Of a DNA stretch of 64,000 nt, positions 42,047 through 50,931 are shown one piece after another. Positions within the stretch are counted from its first letter, which is position 1. Each line of letters begins with the position of its first letter. The translations under genes and the position numbers were made by a program. Under the pieces are notes generated by a model, which worked only from the letters and a program-made list of their open reading frames with translations, searched no databases and was not told the origin of the DNA. The stretch spans positions 1 to 64,000 of the forward strand of contig CAZGML010000005.1 in the NCBI GenBank assembly GCA_964526965.1. The letters run 5' to 3'. This DNA comes from UBA6265 sp964526965 (GTDB lineage Bacteria > Chloroflexota > Chloroflexia > Thermomicrobiales > UBA6265).

Positions 42047-42347
42047 ATTCCGCCTCCCCGAAAATTGCTCGTACGTGCATATGTTCGTACGCGCTTTACA
42101 AGACAAAGTCGAACGATATTTTCTCGTGTTCGACGGCTAATTTCGTTGAAAATCCCAGCAACCACGCTGGAACTTCTGATTCAACGCCCCTACACTGATC
42201 GACAGAAAGGCAGGGGATCCCGCGTGCGAGCATGCACGAATTCGATTCCTCTGCCCGCAAGTATCGCACGCAGTTCCGGCGGACAGGTATTCGCGGTCCC
42301 GTAAACCGTGAGTGTCCCGTCCCGCTGCCGTCAGGAGCCTGTCTTTC
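42047..42347. other. Divergent intergenic region with palindromes
   Basis: CGTACG-N10-CGTACG (42070-42091) and GTCGAAC...GTTCGAC (42108-42134) are inverted repeats in this 301-base gap between divergent genes. GAAC-ATAT-GCAC on the minus strand matches only half of a LexA operator. No RNA gene is visible. Confidence 0.4.
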
Positions 42348-43649
42348 GTGTCGCACCGATCAAACCGTGAGAATCAGTATGATCCCGTCATGCCCGATCT
42401 TCCGGGTGACTCCTATGGTCGGGATGCAGATCTCTATCCACCAATTCCCGATTATCCGGCATACGATTATTGGGACGAAAGCAACTTCCAGGGCGATTTC
42501 GATTCCGAACGATACGCGCCGGACCTAGTAATCCATGATCGGTTTTCCGAGCTTCCCGAAGCGCCGGGTCGACAGGAAGATCATGTCTCCGAACCGGGGC
42601 CACAGCCACGCCGAAAGCCATATAGGGAACGCAGACGCGAGGCACAGATGGCTGCTGCTGGCGACATCATCTACGACGACATTCAGCCTGACACTTACCA
42701 GCGTCCTGGTCGTCGTCACCGTCGCGAAACTGATGAGGTAACAGACACCACGCTTCGCACCGCTTCTGTGCCAGCAGATGTTGTGACCGGAACTCGCAGT
42801 ATCCCCCGATCCCGCTCGCGCCGGGCGCGTAATAGCCGGAGCGGGAGTTCTTCGTGGGGCTGGTCTCGCATTGTATTTCCATCATTCCGACAGATCCTGG
42901 AGCAAGCGCTTCCGACGCTAGTTATGGCGTTGTCACTGCTGCTTGGCCTTATCGTTATCCAGCGGTTGCCATCCCTTGAAGGACTATGGGCACCAATTGT
43001 GTTGACGCCGTCGGTGGTGCTCTTCCTTCTCGCCGACAAACAGGTGCACCCGATGTGGCGACGCAGCGCCATAATGAACCTGGGCATTGTCGGCGTGTTC
43101 TATCCACTGCTGATCGTGCGCCAGAGCTATGTGCGCGTACCGTATGTGGAGTGGGGGAATGGCACCCTGCAGATGCCACTGGCAGCGACGGCGACGATCG
43201 TGATTCTGCTCGCGTTGATCGCGCTGGGCGCAGCCTGGATGAGCCAGGAAGACCCTGAATATGCCGGTGTGCTCTTCCTGCCGGCTGCAATGCTGGTGCC
43301 GTTTTACGCTGGTGCTACAGAGATCATGAGCCTTTCCACTTCGCTCATTATCGCGATTGGTGTCTTTCTCGCTGCCAGCCTGCTCACCGTTGTTGCAAGC
43401 ATGTTGCCGGGCGCCTACCCGATGCTGGTCGCGCCGGTAGCGTTGGCGATTCAATTCTTTATCCTGCCACTTGCCGATAGCGTACCGATATTCCCGCTTG
43501 GTGCGGGAACTGCATCCAAGCTCTTGTTCTTCGTGGTGCTCGCTGCCACAGTGGGGCTTACCGTCGGCATGCCGAGTCTTGCTGGCTGGGTGCGCCAGGT
43601 GCGAGACCTGGTAAACAGCCAGTCCGTGGAGCCATCCCGAACGCACTAA
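42348..43649 (+). CDS. Membrane protein with long disordered N-terminus
   Basis: This encodes 433 residues. GTG 42348 follows AGGAG; an earlier GTG at 42312 lacks a site. Residues 1 to about 175 are polar, rich in Pro, Asp, Tyr and Arg, ending in RSRSRRARNSRSGSSS, and look disordered and cytoplasmic. About eight membrane segments follow. I do not recognise the family. It is divergent from the MscS-type gene and meets gyrA tail to tail across a terminator. Confidence 0.75.
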   Translation: MSHRSNRENQYDPVMPDLPGDSYGRDADLYPPIPDYPAYDYWDESNFQGDFDSERYAPDLVIHDRFSELPEAPGRQEDHVSEPGPQPRRKPYRERRREAQMAAAGDIIYDDIQPDTYQRPGRRHRRETDEVTDTTLRTASVPADVVTGTRSIPRSRSRRARNSRSGSSSWGWSRIVFPSFRQILEQALPTLVMALSLLLGLIVIQRLPSLEGLWAPIVLTPSVVLFLLADKQVHPMWRRSAIMNLGIVGVFYPLLIVRQSYVRVPYVEWGNGTLQMPLAATATIVILLALIALGAAWMSQEDPEYAGVLFLPAAMLVPFYAGATEIMSLSTSLIIAIGVFLAASLLTVVASMLPGAYPMLVAPVALAIQFFILPLADSVPIFPLGAGTASKLLFFVVLAATVGLTVGMPSLAGWVRQVRDLVNSQSVEPSRTH

Positions 43650-43674
43650 ACCCGATAACCACCGAGGAGAGAGA

Positions 43675-43714
43675 AAAACCCCCCTGGCGCTGAAAACGCG
43701 CCAAGGGGTTCTTG
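43675..43714. terminator. Bidirectional terminator, membrane protein gene / gyrA
   Basis: AACCCC..TGGCGC pairs with GCGCCA.GGGGTT around TGAAAAC. On the minus strand the stem is followed by TTTTT, good for gyrA; on the plus strand by CTTGTC. Confidence 0.8.
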
Positions 43715-43736
43715 TCATTATTCGCTTTCTCCTGGT

Positions 43737-46232
43737 CTATTCGGCTGGCTCGACCTGCTCACCATCTTCCGGGAGTTCGGCCAGCTTCGCTTCGGCGGCG
43801 GGATCACGCGGTGCCTCAGCAGTGACGGAACGAATGGTTTGATCATCGTCCAGCCTCTGCAGTTTCACGCCCTGGGTGGTGCGGCCAATTCGCCGAACAT
43901 CGCTTGCCTGCAGCTTAATGACGACTCCCGCGGAGTTCATCATCACGATGGTGTACTCCTCGGTTACCATCGCTGCGCCGGCGATCTTGCCCGTGCGTTC
44001 GGTAATGCGCATCGCCTGGATGCCCTTACCACCGCGGCCCTGAACGCGATACTCCTCAATAGGCGTTCGCTTGCCGAGACCGTGCTCGGTTACCACGAGC
44101 AGCTCGTAGTCTTCCTTCACGGGATCGAATCCGATCACGTAATCATCTTCATCCATTCGGATTCCGATAACGCCGGCGGCCGGTCGACCCATCGGGCGGA
44201 CATCTGTTTCCTTGAACCGAATGGCCATACCCTTGTGGGTGACGAGAATTACGTCGCCATTACCTTCGGTTTCGCGTACCCAGGCGAGTTCATCCTCTGC
44301 GTCCAGGGTGATTGCGATCAGGCCATTAGATCGTACGGACTTGAACTGTTCGAGACTGACGCGTTTCACGATTCCCTTACGGGTTACGAAAAAGAGATAC
44401 CAGCTTGGATCGAAGTCCCGAATCGTCAGCATCGTGGCAACCGATTCGCCCGGCTCCATGTTTACGACGTTTTGGATCGGTAATCCCTTCGACTGGCGAG
44501 TGGCGTCAGGTAGCTCGTGCACCTTCGTTTGGTACACGCGTCCACGATCCGTGAACACCAGCAGCGAATCCATTGTGTTGGCGCTGATGATGATGTTCAT
44601 CTTGTCTTGTTCGCGGGTTGTGGCACCGATAACACCGCGACCGCCTCGACCTTGCTGGCGGTAGGTGTCACTCGGTACGCGTTTGATGTATCCACGCTCC
44701 GTTATGGTGACGAGTACATCGACTTCCGGAATCAGGTCTTCAACGCTGAGAGAGTCGGAGACATCCTGGATGCGGCTACGGCGAGCGTCGCCGTACTTTT
44801 CCTTGATCTCGGTCATGTCGTCCTTGATCAGGCCAAGAATGCGCTCAGGATGCGCCAGGAGCCCTTCGAGATACTCGATGGTTGCCATGACTTCCTTGTA
44901 CTCGTTCTCGATCTTCTCGCGCTCGAGAGCGGCAAGGCGGGCGAGTCGCATGTCGAGAATCGCCTGTGCCTGAATCTCGCTCAGGCTGAACCCCTTCATG
45001 AGGTTGTTGCGCGCTGTCTCGGTGTCTGGCGAGTTGCGAATGGTGTTGATGACCTCGTCGATGTTATCGAGGGCGATCTTAAGCCCCTCGAGGACGTGCG
45101 CGCGCTTTTGTGCTCGGTCCAGTTCGAACTTGGTGCGGCGGGTGATAACCACCTTACGATGGTCGATAAACTCCGTAAGTGCCCGCTTAAGGGTCAGTAC
45201 GCGTGGCTGTGAACCATTCTCCACCAGCGCAAGCATGTTCACGCCGAAGCTCTGCTGCAATTGCGTGTGCTTGAACAGGTTGTTCAGTACCTTAATCGGC
45301 TGGGCGTCGCGCTTGAGTTCAACCACCATGCGCAGGCCGCTGCGGTCACTTTCATCACGCAGGCCACTAATGCCGCCCAACTTGCCCTCACGCACCAGGT
45401 CTGCGATGCGCTCGAGCAGCGTCGACTTGTTGACCTGGTATGGAAGTTCAGTCACGACGATTTGGAATCGACCAGCGCGCTCCTGTTCTTCGGTGAATGC
45501 CTTGGCCCGCATAACTACACGACCACGACCCGTGGCGTATGCAGCGTGGATTCCTTCTCGGCCGAGAATCGTTCCACCGGTCGGGAAGTCTGGCCCAGGC
45601 ACCACTTCGAGCAACTCGTCCAGGGTGGCGTCGGGATTGTCGATCACAAGGGACACCGCGTCACAAATCTCGTTGAGGTTGTGAGGCGGGATGTTTGTAG
45701 CCATACCGACGGCGATACCGGCGCTTCCGTTGATAAGCAGCTGGGGCACGCGCGCTGGCAGCACCTCCGGTTGCGTCATCGTGTTGTCGTAGTTCGGAAT
45801 CATGTTGACGGTATCTTTATCGATATCCACCATCATTTCTTCCGCGATTGCCGTCAGTTTCGCCTCGGTGTAGCGCATGGCTGCCGCGCGGTCGCCATCA
45901 ATCGATCCGAAGTTTCCCTGTCCGTCGACCAATGGGTAGCGCAGCGAGAAATCCTGCGCCATACGCACGAGCGTGTCGTACGCGGCCTGGTCGCCGTGAG
46001 GGTGATAACTCTTAATCACCTCACCGACGATACCGGCGCTCTTTCGATAACGGGTATTCGCCCGCAGGCCCATTTCATTCATCGCGTAAAGAACACGACG
46101 GTGAACGGGCTTGAGGCCATCACGCGCGTCAGGCAAAGCGCGCTGGATGATGACGCTCATGGCGTAATCAAGATATGATTGCCGCATCTCTTCTTCGATG
46201 CTGGCTATCCGAACATTTCCAATTGAATCCAT
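43737..46232 (-). CDS. gyrA: DNA gyrase subunit A
   Basis: This encodes 831 residues; ATG 46232 follows GGGAG at eight bases. The catalytic Tyr is in AAMRYTEAKLT. The quinolone-resistance region reads YHPHGDQAAYDTLVRMAQDF, with Gln at the position of E. coli Ser83 and Asp kept at 87. The C-terminal DNA-wrapping domain carries a GyrA-box-like QGRGGRG and a second QGRGGKG. It introduces negative supercoils with GyrB, which is not in the window. The promoter overlaps a perfect palindrome. Confidence 0.96.
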   Translation of the reverse strand: MDSIGNVRIASIEEEMRQSYLDYAMSVIIQRALPDARDGLKPVHRRVLYAMNEMGLRANTRYRKSAGIVGEVIKSYHPHGDQAAYDTLVRMAQDFSLRYPLVDGQGNFGSIDGDRAAAMRYTEAKLTAIAEEMMVDIDKDTVNMIPNYDNTMTQPEVLPARVPQLLINGSAGIAVGMATNIPPHNLNEICDAVSLVIDNPDATLDELLEVVPGPDFPTGGTILGREGIHAAYATGRGRVVMRAKAFTEEQERAGRFQIVVTELPYQVNKSTLLERIADLVREGKLGGISGLRDESDRSGLRMVVELKRDAQPIKVLNNLFKHTQLQQSFGVNMLALVENGSQPRVLTLKRALTEFIDHRKVVITRRTKFELDRAQKRAHVLEGLKIALDNIDEVINTIRNSPDTETARNNLMKGFSLSEIQAQAILDMRLARLAALEREKIENEYKEVMATIEYLEGLLAHPERILGLIKDDMTEIKEKYGDARRSRIQDVSDSLSVEDLIPEVDVLVTITERGYIKRVPSDTYRQQGRGGRGVIGATTREQDKMNIIISANTMDSLLVFTDRGRVYQTKVHELPDATRQSKGLPIQNVVNMEPGESVATMLTIRDFDPSWYLFFVTRKGIVKRVSLEQFKSVRSNGLIAITLDAEDELAWVRETEGNGDVILVTHKGMAIRFKETDVRPMGRPAAGVIGIRMDEDDYVIGFDPVKEDYELLVVTEHGLGKRTPIEEYRVQGRGGKGIQAMRITERTGKIAGAAMVTEEYTIVMMNSAGVVIKLQASDVRRIGRTTQGVKLQRLDDDQTIRSVTAEAPRDPAAEAKLAELPEDGEQVEPAE

Positions 46233-46279
46233 ATACAGGGCTCCCACAAAGCTAACAGGAATCGTGAGCCTAACAACTA

Positions 46280-46315
46280 AGAATACCGCAATTTCATTGA
46301 TTTATCAATGAAATT
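46280..46315 (-). promoter_or_regulatory. gyrA promoter overlapped by a perfect palindrome
   Basis: On the minus strand TTGATA (46303-46308), a 17-base spacer and TATTCT (46280-46285) form a good promoter 48 bases before gyrA. A perfect 26-base palindrome, arms AATTTCATTGAT and ATCAATGAAATT around TT (46290-46315), covers the -35 and most of the spacer, as an operator would. Confidence 0.6.
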
Positions 46316-46369
46316 GGGTTCGGAGCGGTTAGGGGAAATAGCGTTGAGGGACGTACTTAATTAACAAGG

Positions 46370-46399
46370 TGAGGGCGCCTCCCTTGGGAATCGCCCCCA
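46370..46399 (-). terminator. Possible terminator after the SPFH gene
   Basis: GGGGGCGA and the facing GCGCCCTC form an imperfect stem 40-65 bases past the stop of the SPFH gene. Only a weak T-rich stretch follows. Confidence 0.35.
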
Positions 46400-46435
46400 C
46401 CACCGTTCCTGTTGAATTTTGCCACGCCAGCCGTG

Positions 46436-47440
46436 TTACTGCTGCTGTGTTCCGCACTGGGGACAGAACTTTGCGTTTGCCGGAATCTGCGCACCGCATT
46501 CGGTGCAGAACTTGGTGTCTCCAGCCGCACCACCGGCATTGCCCTGTTGTTGCTGTGGCTGTTGCTGGTTCTGTTGGTTGCCACCACCGCTAAAGGCGTC
46601 GCGGAAGGCGCCAGACATCGCACCAGCCATTCCAAGACCGGCTCCCATGCCCATACCCATACCGGCACCTTCGCCGGCTGTACCGGGATTATTGGCGGCA
46701 TCGGCGATGCCTTGTGCGGTCTTGAACTTGAGGTATTCGTCCATATTGCCGATTGCGCCCATACCGGACCGCTGGTCGATCATCGCCTGGACTTCTTCAG
46801 GCGGGGTGATTGCCTGGATTTGGAAGCTCGTAAGCTCGAAGCCGTAGCGGGCGAAATCATCCGCTAACTCAGCCCTGGTGGCATCGCTCATTTCACGTGT
46901 CATGCGTGCGAGGTCGAGCAATGAAGTTTGAACATCCGCGAGAATGTCAGTGAAATCCTGAATGATGACACTGCGCAGGAAATCCTCAATCTGGCTGGTG
47001 GTATAGCTGCCACGGGCGCCGACGATCTGATTCACGAGCAACTGCGGATCCTTCACTCGCATTGAGTAGGTTCCAAACGCGCGAAGTCGCACCATGCCCA
47101 GGTCCGTATCCCGGAACGTGATTGGCTGCGTTGAGCCCCATTTCATGTTGGTGAACTCGCGCATGTTGATGAAATAGACCTCGGCCGTAAACGGTGAATC
47201 TCCACCGAAGGCCGCACCGATCAACCCACCCAGCAAGGGGATATTGTTCGTGCTGAGTGTGTGGCGGCCTGGACCGAACATGTCCAGCGCCTTGCCATCT
47301 CGCATGAACACCGCGCGCTGGCTTTCCCGCACGACGAGTTGGGAGCCGAGGCGAAACTCGCCAGCGCCGTGTTCCGGCACGCGGCGGACGATATCGTTTG
47401 ATCCCTCATCGGTATATTGAACCAGATCAAGAATGGCCAT
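46436..47440 (-). CDS. SPFH-domain protein with C-terminal zinc ribbon (YdjI-like)
   Basis: This encodes 334 residues. The SPFH/band-7 domain runs about 30-230 (VVRESQRAVFMRDGKALDMFGPGRHTLSTNN, then ELTSFQIQAITPPEEV). A Gly/Met-rich stretch and a Gln run lead to a zinc ribbon (FCTECGAQIPANAKFCPQCG). No strong membrane segment. The Bacillus homologue YdjI is recruited to the membrane with the PspA protein YdjF. It is the last gene of a four-gene operon with pspA, 44 bases downstream. Confidence 0.88.
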   Translation of the reverse strand: MAILDLVQYTDEGSNDIVRRVPEHGAGEFRLGSQLVVRESQRAVFMRDGKALDMFGPGRHTLSTNNIPLLGGLIGAAFGGDSPFTAEVYFINMREFTNMKWGSTQPITFRDTDLGMVRLRAFGTYSMRVKDPQLLVNQIVGARGSYTTSQIEDFLRSVIIQDFTDILADVQTSLLDLARMTREMSDATRAELADDFARYGFELTSFQIQAITPPEEVQAMIDQRSGMGAIGNMDEYLKFKTAQGIADAANNPGTAGEGAGMGMGMGAGLGMAGAMSGAFRDAFSGGGNQQNQQQPQQQQGNAGGAAGDTKFCTECGAQIPANAKFCPQCGTQQQ

Positions 47441-47484
47441 TATTGCCCCTTCTGCTCTCGGCTCCCTGGGAGAGCCACACCAAT

Positions 47485-48249
47485 CTATGAGTTCTGATCG
47501 TCGGTAACGATCTCACCTTGATGAACCTGACTCTCAGCGGATGAGCCGAGATCAGTCGTAGTGGCATCCTCTCCAGATTCGAGATAGCCGCTGTGGCCGC
47601 TCTTGAGCGCCTCAAGTTCCTTCTCGATATCGATGTCGTAATCGAGCTCGCGGAACTGTTCATCGTAGGAGTCTGACTGCATTTCGCCGATCGCAAGGGC
47701 TTCAGCCTCGGTCGCGCGGATACGGCGCTCCATGCGTTCCAGTTCATCGCTGGCATCCAGGGGCGTTAGCGAGACGTTGCTCGCCATCTGCGAAACCTGC
47801 TTGGTGGCCTGCGCACGCTTCTGGCGGGCAATCATGGAATCACGCTGGCTCAGTGTTTGCTGGTACTTGCTCTCCAGCTGGCGAAGTTGGTCCTTCAGGC
47901 GAGAGACAGTCTGAACCTGGATTTCATGCTGCTTGGCGTAAACAGCTGCATTTTCGTCCTGGTCGCGTTTGCGGCGCAGTGCCTCGCGTGCGAGGTCATC
48001 CTTGCCGGCGTCTACAGCGCGTTTGGCCTTGGCAGCCCACTCGGTGGCAAGCTGTTTGGTCTCGTCGAGGTCGGCTTCCAACTCTTTCTCTTGCGCAATC
48101 ATTGATGCGACTTGAGAACGAGCGGTGCGAATGTTGGAATCCATATCCCGAAGGATCTGGTCGATCATCTTTTCAGGATCTTCTGCGCGATCCAGTACAT
48201 CGTTGATATTGGCTCGAATCAGTCGGGACATGCGATCTAAAATACCCAT
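47485..48249 (-). CDS. pspA: PspA/IM30 (Vipp1-like) membrane-stress protein
   Basis: This encodes 254 residues, nearly all helical. The N-terminus MGILDRMSRLIRANINDVLDRAEDPEKMIDQILRDM is the family start, including the amphipathic membrane-binding helix; the central hairpin coiled coil spans about 25-190. ESCRT-III-like assemblies of PspA coat and repair stressed membranes. The C-terminal 60 residues are polar and acidic, longer than in E. coli PspA. 27 bases after the upstream gene. Confidence 0.93.
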   Translation of the reverse strand: MGILDRMSRLIRANINDVLDRAEDPEKMIDQILRDMDSNIRTARSQVASMIAQEKELEADLDETKQLATEWAAKAKRAVDAGKDDLAREALRRKRDQDENAAVYAKQHEIQVQTVSRLKDQLRQLESKYQQTLSQRDSMIARQKRAQATKQVSQMASNVSLTPLDASDELERMERRIRATEAEALAIGEMQSDSYDEQFRELDYDIDIEKELEALKSGHSGYLESGEDATTTDLGSSAESQVHQGEIVTDDQNS

Positions 48250-48276
48250 TATGTTTCCTCCGATTGTGACATCACG

Positions 48277-49230
48277 TCAGGCGACGCCGTAAACTTCGAT
48301 ATCCTTGTCCACAAGCGTGGTACCTGAGAACTGCTTAATGGTATCGCCGAAAGCCAGGGTAAGCTCCACCCGGTTATCCCCCAAATCTCGGTACGCATAG
48401 CGGGCAGGAACGCCATCTTCCTGACCCTGGCTGGTATCGATACTCGCAGTGCCATGCACCATGGTCTGGAAACCACCGTCGCTTGAGGACTGCTCGGTGA
48501 GGTGCGCAGAATTCATGCCGGTAACAGAAGAGCCCAACAACCAGGTGGCGCCTTCCTGTTCTGCGGTCACGCGGGCAAGCAGCAGGTTTCCGTCATCAGT
48601 CTTCAGCGAGATAATGCCGTTGGCGATGTAGTTGTCTCCCAACACGCTTAGCGCATCGCCTTTTTTGAGTTGCAACAAGGGAGATGGTTCGACCGGTTCC
48701 GGCAAAGCCAGCAACTGCAAAGCCTGTTCATCTGCGGTTGGTTCACCGTTTTGCACAACCGTCCCGCGGCTATCGAAGAGCGTGGACAGCCTGTTGATTT
48801 CATCCAGCATCCGGGTACGAGCATCATTGTCTGGCGGCGTGGAGGACGTGAGCTTCTTCACTTCTGCTGCAAGGGCGTCGACTTCGCGGAGCAGGGCAGA
48901 GTCGAACAGTCGGAGTTGCTCAAGCGCGGATTCGTCGATGCTGTTGTCCGTGAAGATGCCGCCGTAGCCGTAAGATGCAGTTCGAACCCGATCGGCCAAC
49001 AGTCGGATCTGACCAATGGCCGGCTCGATTGCAGCAAGGGATTCGAAATCCCGCGCCTTGCTCAACTCCGCGTTGTAACGCGTGAGCGTATCCACCTGCG
49101 ATACCAGCGCGTTAGCTACAGATTCGCGCACTTGCTTGTCGGCATCGCGCCGGGTCTCCTTGTCCTTATATCCCTTGTATCCGGGGATTTTATTGAGGCC
49201 ACTTTGAATGAAGTTTTCAACGCTGGACAT
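48277..49230 (-). CDS. PspA-operon protein of unknown function
   Basis: This encodes 317 residues. The N-terminal 160 residues are helical with heptad-like stretches (VSQVDTLTRYNAELSKARDFESLAAIEPAI) and start MSSVENFIQSGLNKIPGYKGYKDKE. The C-terminal 130 residues look beta-rich (LKKGDALSVLGDNYIANGIISL ... VELTLAFGDTIKQFSGTTLV) and resemble an oligosaccharide- or ligand-binding beta fold. No signal peptide or membrane segment. I do not recognise a named family; operon position suggests a PspA partner. Confidence 0.7.
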   Translation of the reverse strand: MSSVENFIQSGLNKIPGYKGYKDKETRRDADKQVRESVANALVSQVDTLTRYNAELSKARDFESLAAIEPAIGQIRLLADRVRTASYGYGGIFTDNSIDESALEQLRLFDSALLREVDALAAEVKKLTSSTPPDNDARTRMLDEINRLSTLFDSRGTVVQNGEPTADEQALQLLALPEPVEPSPLLQLKKGDALSVLGDNYIANGIISLKTDDGNLLLARVTAEQEGATWLLGSSVTGMNSAHLTEQSSSDGGFQTMVHGTASIDTSQGQEDGVPARYAYRDLGDNRVELTLAFGDTIKQFSGTTLVDKDIEVYGVA

Positions 49231-49262
49231 GGCGATAACGTCCTTTCCGAATGAGACGGTTC

Positions 49263-49784
49263 TTACAAGAAGATTTCAGATCCACAGTAGGGGCACTTGA
49301 TGACCCCTTTACCAGCGAGTTCAAGTTGCCCGCCGCAGTTTGGGCAGTTCGATTGTGCCTGTAGTGCCGTTGCATCTACGGAGTAGAGTACGCCGCGGTC
49401 CCAATCCACATAGCCGGAGAAGAGCCCTCGTCCGACCAGGTCATAAATGTCGTTACGGACCTTGTCCGTCGTGGCGTTAAGCTCGAGCACGAGGTCAGAA
49501 ATCGCAACCTGGCCACGTGTTTTGACCATATCGAGGAGCTTGCGCTGTTCGCGCACATGGGCAAGGTTTCGTTCTTCCTCACTGCCTTTCCTGTACAGAA
49601 AAACTCCTGCGCCCAGAAGGGGGAGAATGAGTACGCCCCCGAAGAGGGCAGCACCGAAGGCGGCACCGGAAGCGTTGATTGTTCCTTCCTGGTTTCCGAA
49701 GAAGAGCCACAGTCCCAGCGCAATAGCGAGGACAACTCCAGCCACCGTGAGTATGAGCCCAACGGTTTTGCCACGAGAGTGCAC
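49263..49784 (-). CDS. Membrane protein with winged-helix-like and zinc-ribbon domains
   Basis: This encodes 173 residues from GTG 49784, preceded by AAAGGAG. Two membrane segments (about 8-30 and 42-62) are followed by a helix-turn-helix-like region (KLLDMVKTRGQVAISDLVLELNATTDKVRNDIYDLVGRGLFSGY) and a zinc ribbon (CPNCGGQLELAGKGVIKCPYCG). The wing-like module could bind protein or nucleic acid. First gene of the PspA operon, so it may sense or regulate membrane stress. Confidence 0.75.
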   Translation of the reverse strand: MHSRGKTVGLILTVAGVVLAIALGLWLFFGNQEGTINASGAAFGAALFGGVLILPLLGAGVFLYRKGSEEERNLAHVREQRKLLDMVKTRGQVAISDLVLELNATTDKVRNDIYDLVGRGLFSGYVDWDRGVLYSVDATALQAQSNCPNCGGQLELAGKGVIKCPYCGSEIFL

Positions 49785-49812
49785 ACCTTGCTCCTTTGCC
49801 CCGATTGCGGGG

Positions 49813-50928
49813 TCACTTCAAGAGGTAATCTTCCAGAATTATACGCGTTTTATGTGCGGTTTGTTCCCAGGTGAATTTTTCGGCGTGCGCCTGTCCCTGT
49901 CTGATTAGCTGATCCCGCGTATCCGACTTGGTGATGAGCAACGTAATCGCATCTGCCAGCGCGGCTTGGTCGTCGTGCATGAACTGGATGGTGGCATCTC
50001 CTCCGATCTCATCCAGGGAACTGCCGTGAGCAGCAACCACGGGCGTTCCGCTGGCCATGGCTTCCAGTACCGGCATGCCAAAGCCCTCGAATTTCGATGG
50101 CTGAGCAAACACGGTTGCATTTCGATACAGTGCAGGTAAATCGGCGGATGGCACGTAATCCAGAATCTTGAGGTGGTCGCCGAGCCCGGCCTGGTTGAGT
50201 TGCCCGATCACGTCGTCATACATCCACCCCTTGCGACCGGCTACGACCAGATCGATATCGTGTTCTTGCAGCACATCACTTACCGCCTTCGCTAGCACGC
50301 TAAGGTTTTTGCGCGGTTGAATGGTTCCTACCGCCAAAACATATGGACGGCGCAGGTCGTACTGGTGCCGAAGCTCACCATCGGTCTCATCTTTTCGTGC
50401 GGTCATGGCTGGGTTGATTCCATGGTGCACGACGCCGATCTTCTGCTCAGGGGTGTTGTAGAAGTTCACGAGGTCATCCGCCGTTTGCCTGCTGGGAACG
50501 ATGATGTGGCGCGCGGTTTTGGCGCTCCAACGTGTTGTCAGGTCCAGCATGCGGCGCTGGCCGGGCGGATGCGCTTCTGGCCAGTGGAGATAGCCAAGAT
50601 CATGAATGGTGACGACCGTAGGCGGATGATAGAGAGGCACCACATGTGCCGGCACAAAAAGTCCGGTAACACGATTAGCCATTAACTCCCGCGAGAGTCG
50701 CCAGTGTGTCCAGAGTCGGCGGCCTGGAATGTCTCGAATTTCAACGCTGCTGGATTCATCTACCCCAAGGTCGCCGGCATTGCCGTTGACATACAGACGC
50801 CAGCCGTAGTCGACGGGTTGGCTCACCAGGGCACGGATGAGCTCTGCTGAGTAGTTCTCCGTGCCCGTGCGAATCCGGCCCACCGCGCGGCTGGCGTCGA
50901 GGCCGATTATTTGATCTGGCCCAGGCAC
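49813..50928 (-). CDS. GT4-family glycosyltransferase
   Basis: This encodes 371 residues from GTG 50928, three bases after the fabZ stop. The GT-B fold is recognisable: FVPAHVVPLYHPPTVVTIHDLGYLHWPEAHP, VGTIQPRKNLSVL and the retaining E-x7-E motif EGFGMPVLE. It transfers an activated sugar, probably to a lipid or polysaccharide; related proteins are mannosyltransferases. The pairing with fabZ may be incidental. Confidence 0.88.
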   Translation of the reverse strand: MPGPDQIIGLDASRAVGRIRTGTENYSAELIRALVSQPVDYGWRLYVNGNAGDLGVDESSSVEIRDIPGRRLWTHWRLSRELMANRVTGLFVPAHVVPLYHPPTVVTIHDLGYLHWPEAHPPGQRRMLDLTTRWSAKTARHIIVPSRQTADDLVNFYNTPEQKIGVVHHGINPAMTARKDETDGELRHQYDLRRPYVLAVGTIQPRKNLSVLAKAVSDVLQEHDIDLVVAGRKGWMYDDVIGQLNQAGLGDHLKILDYVPSADLPALYRNATVFAQPSKFEGFGMPVLEAMASGTPVVAAHGSSLDEIGGDATIQFMHDDQAALADAITLLITKSDTRDQLIRQGQAHAEKFTWEQTAHKTRIILEDYLLK

Positions 50929-50931
50929 GAA

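Noticed and set aside
42070..42091. LexA operator upstream of the MscS-type gene
   Set aside because: Only one half (GAAC) matches; the other half reads GCAC, so I list it only as a palindrome.
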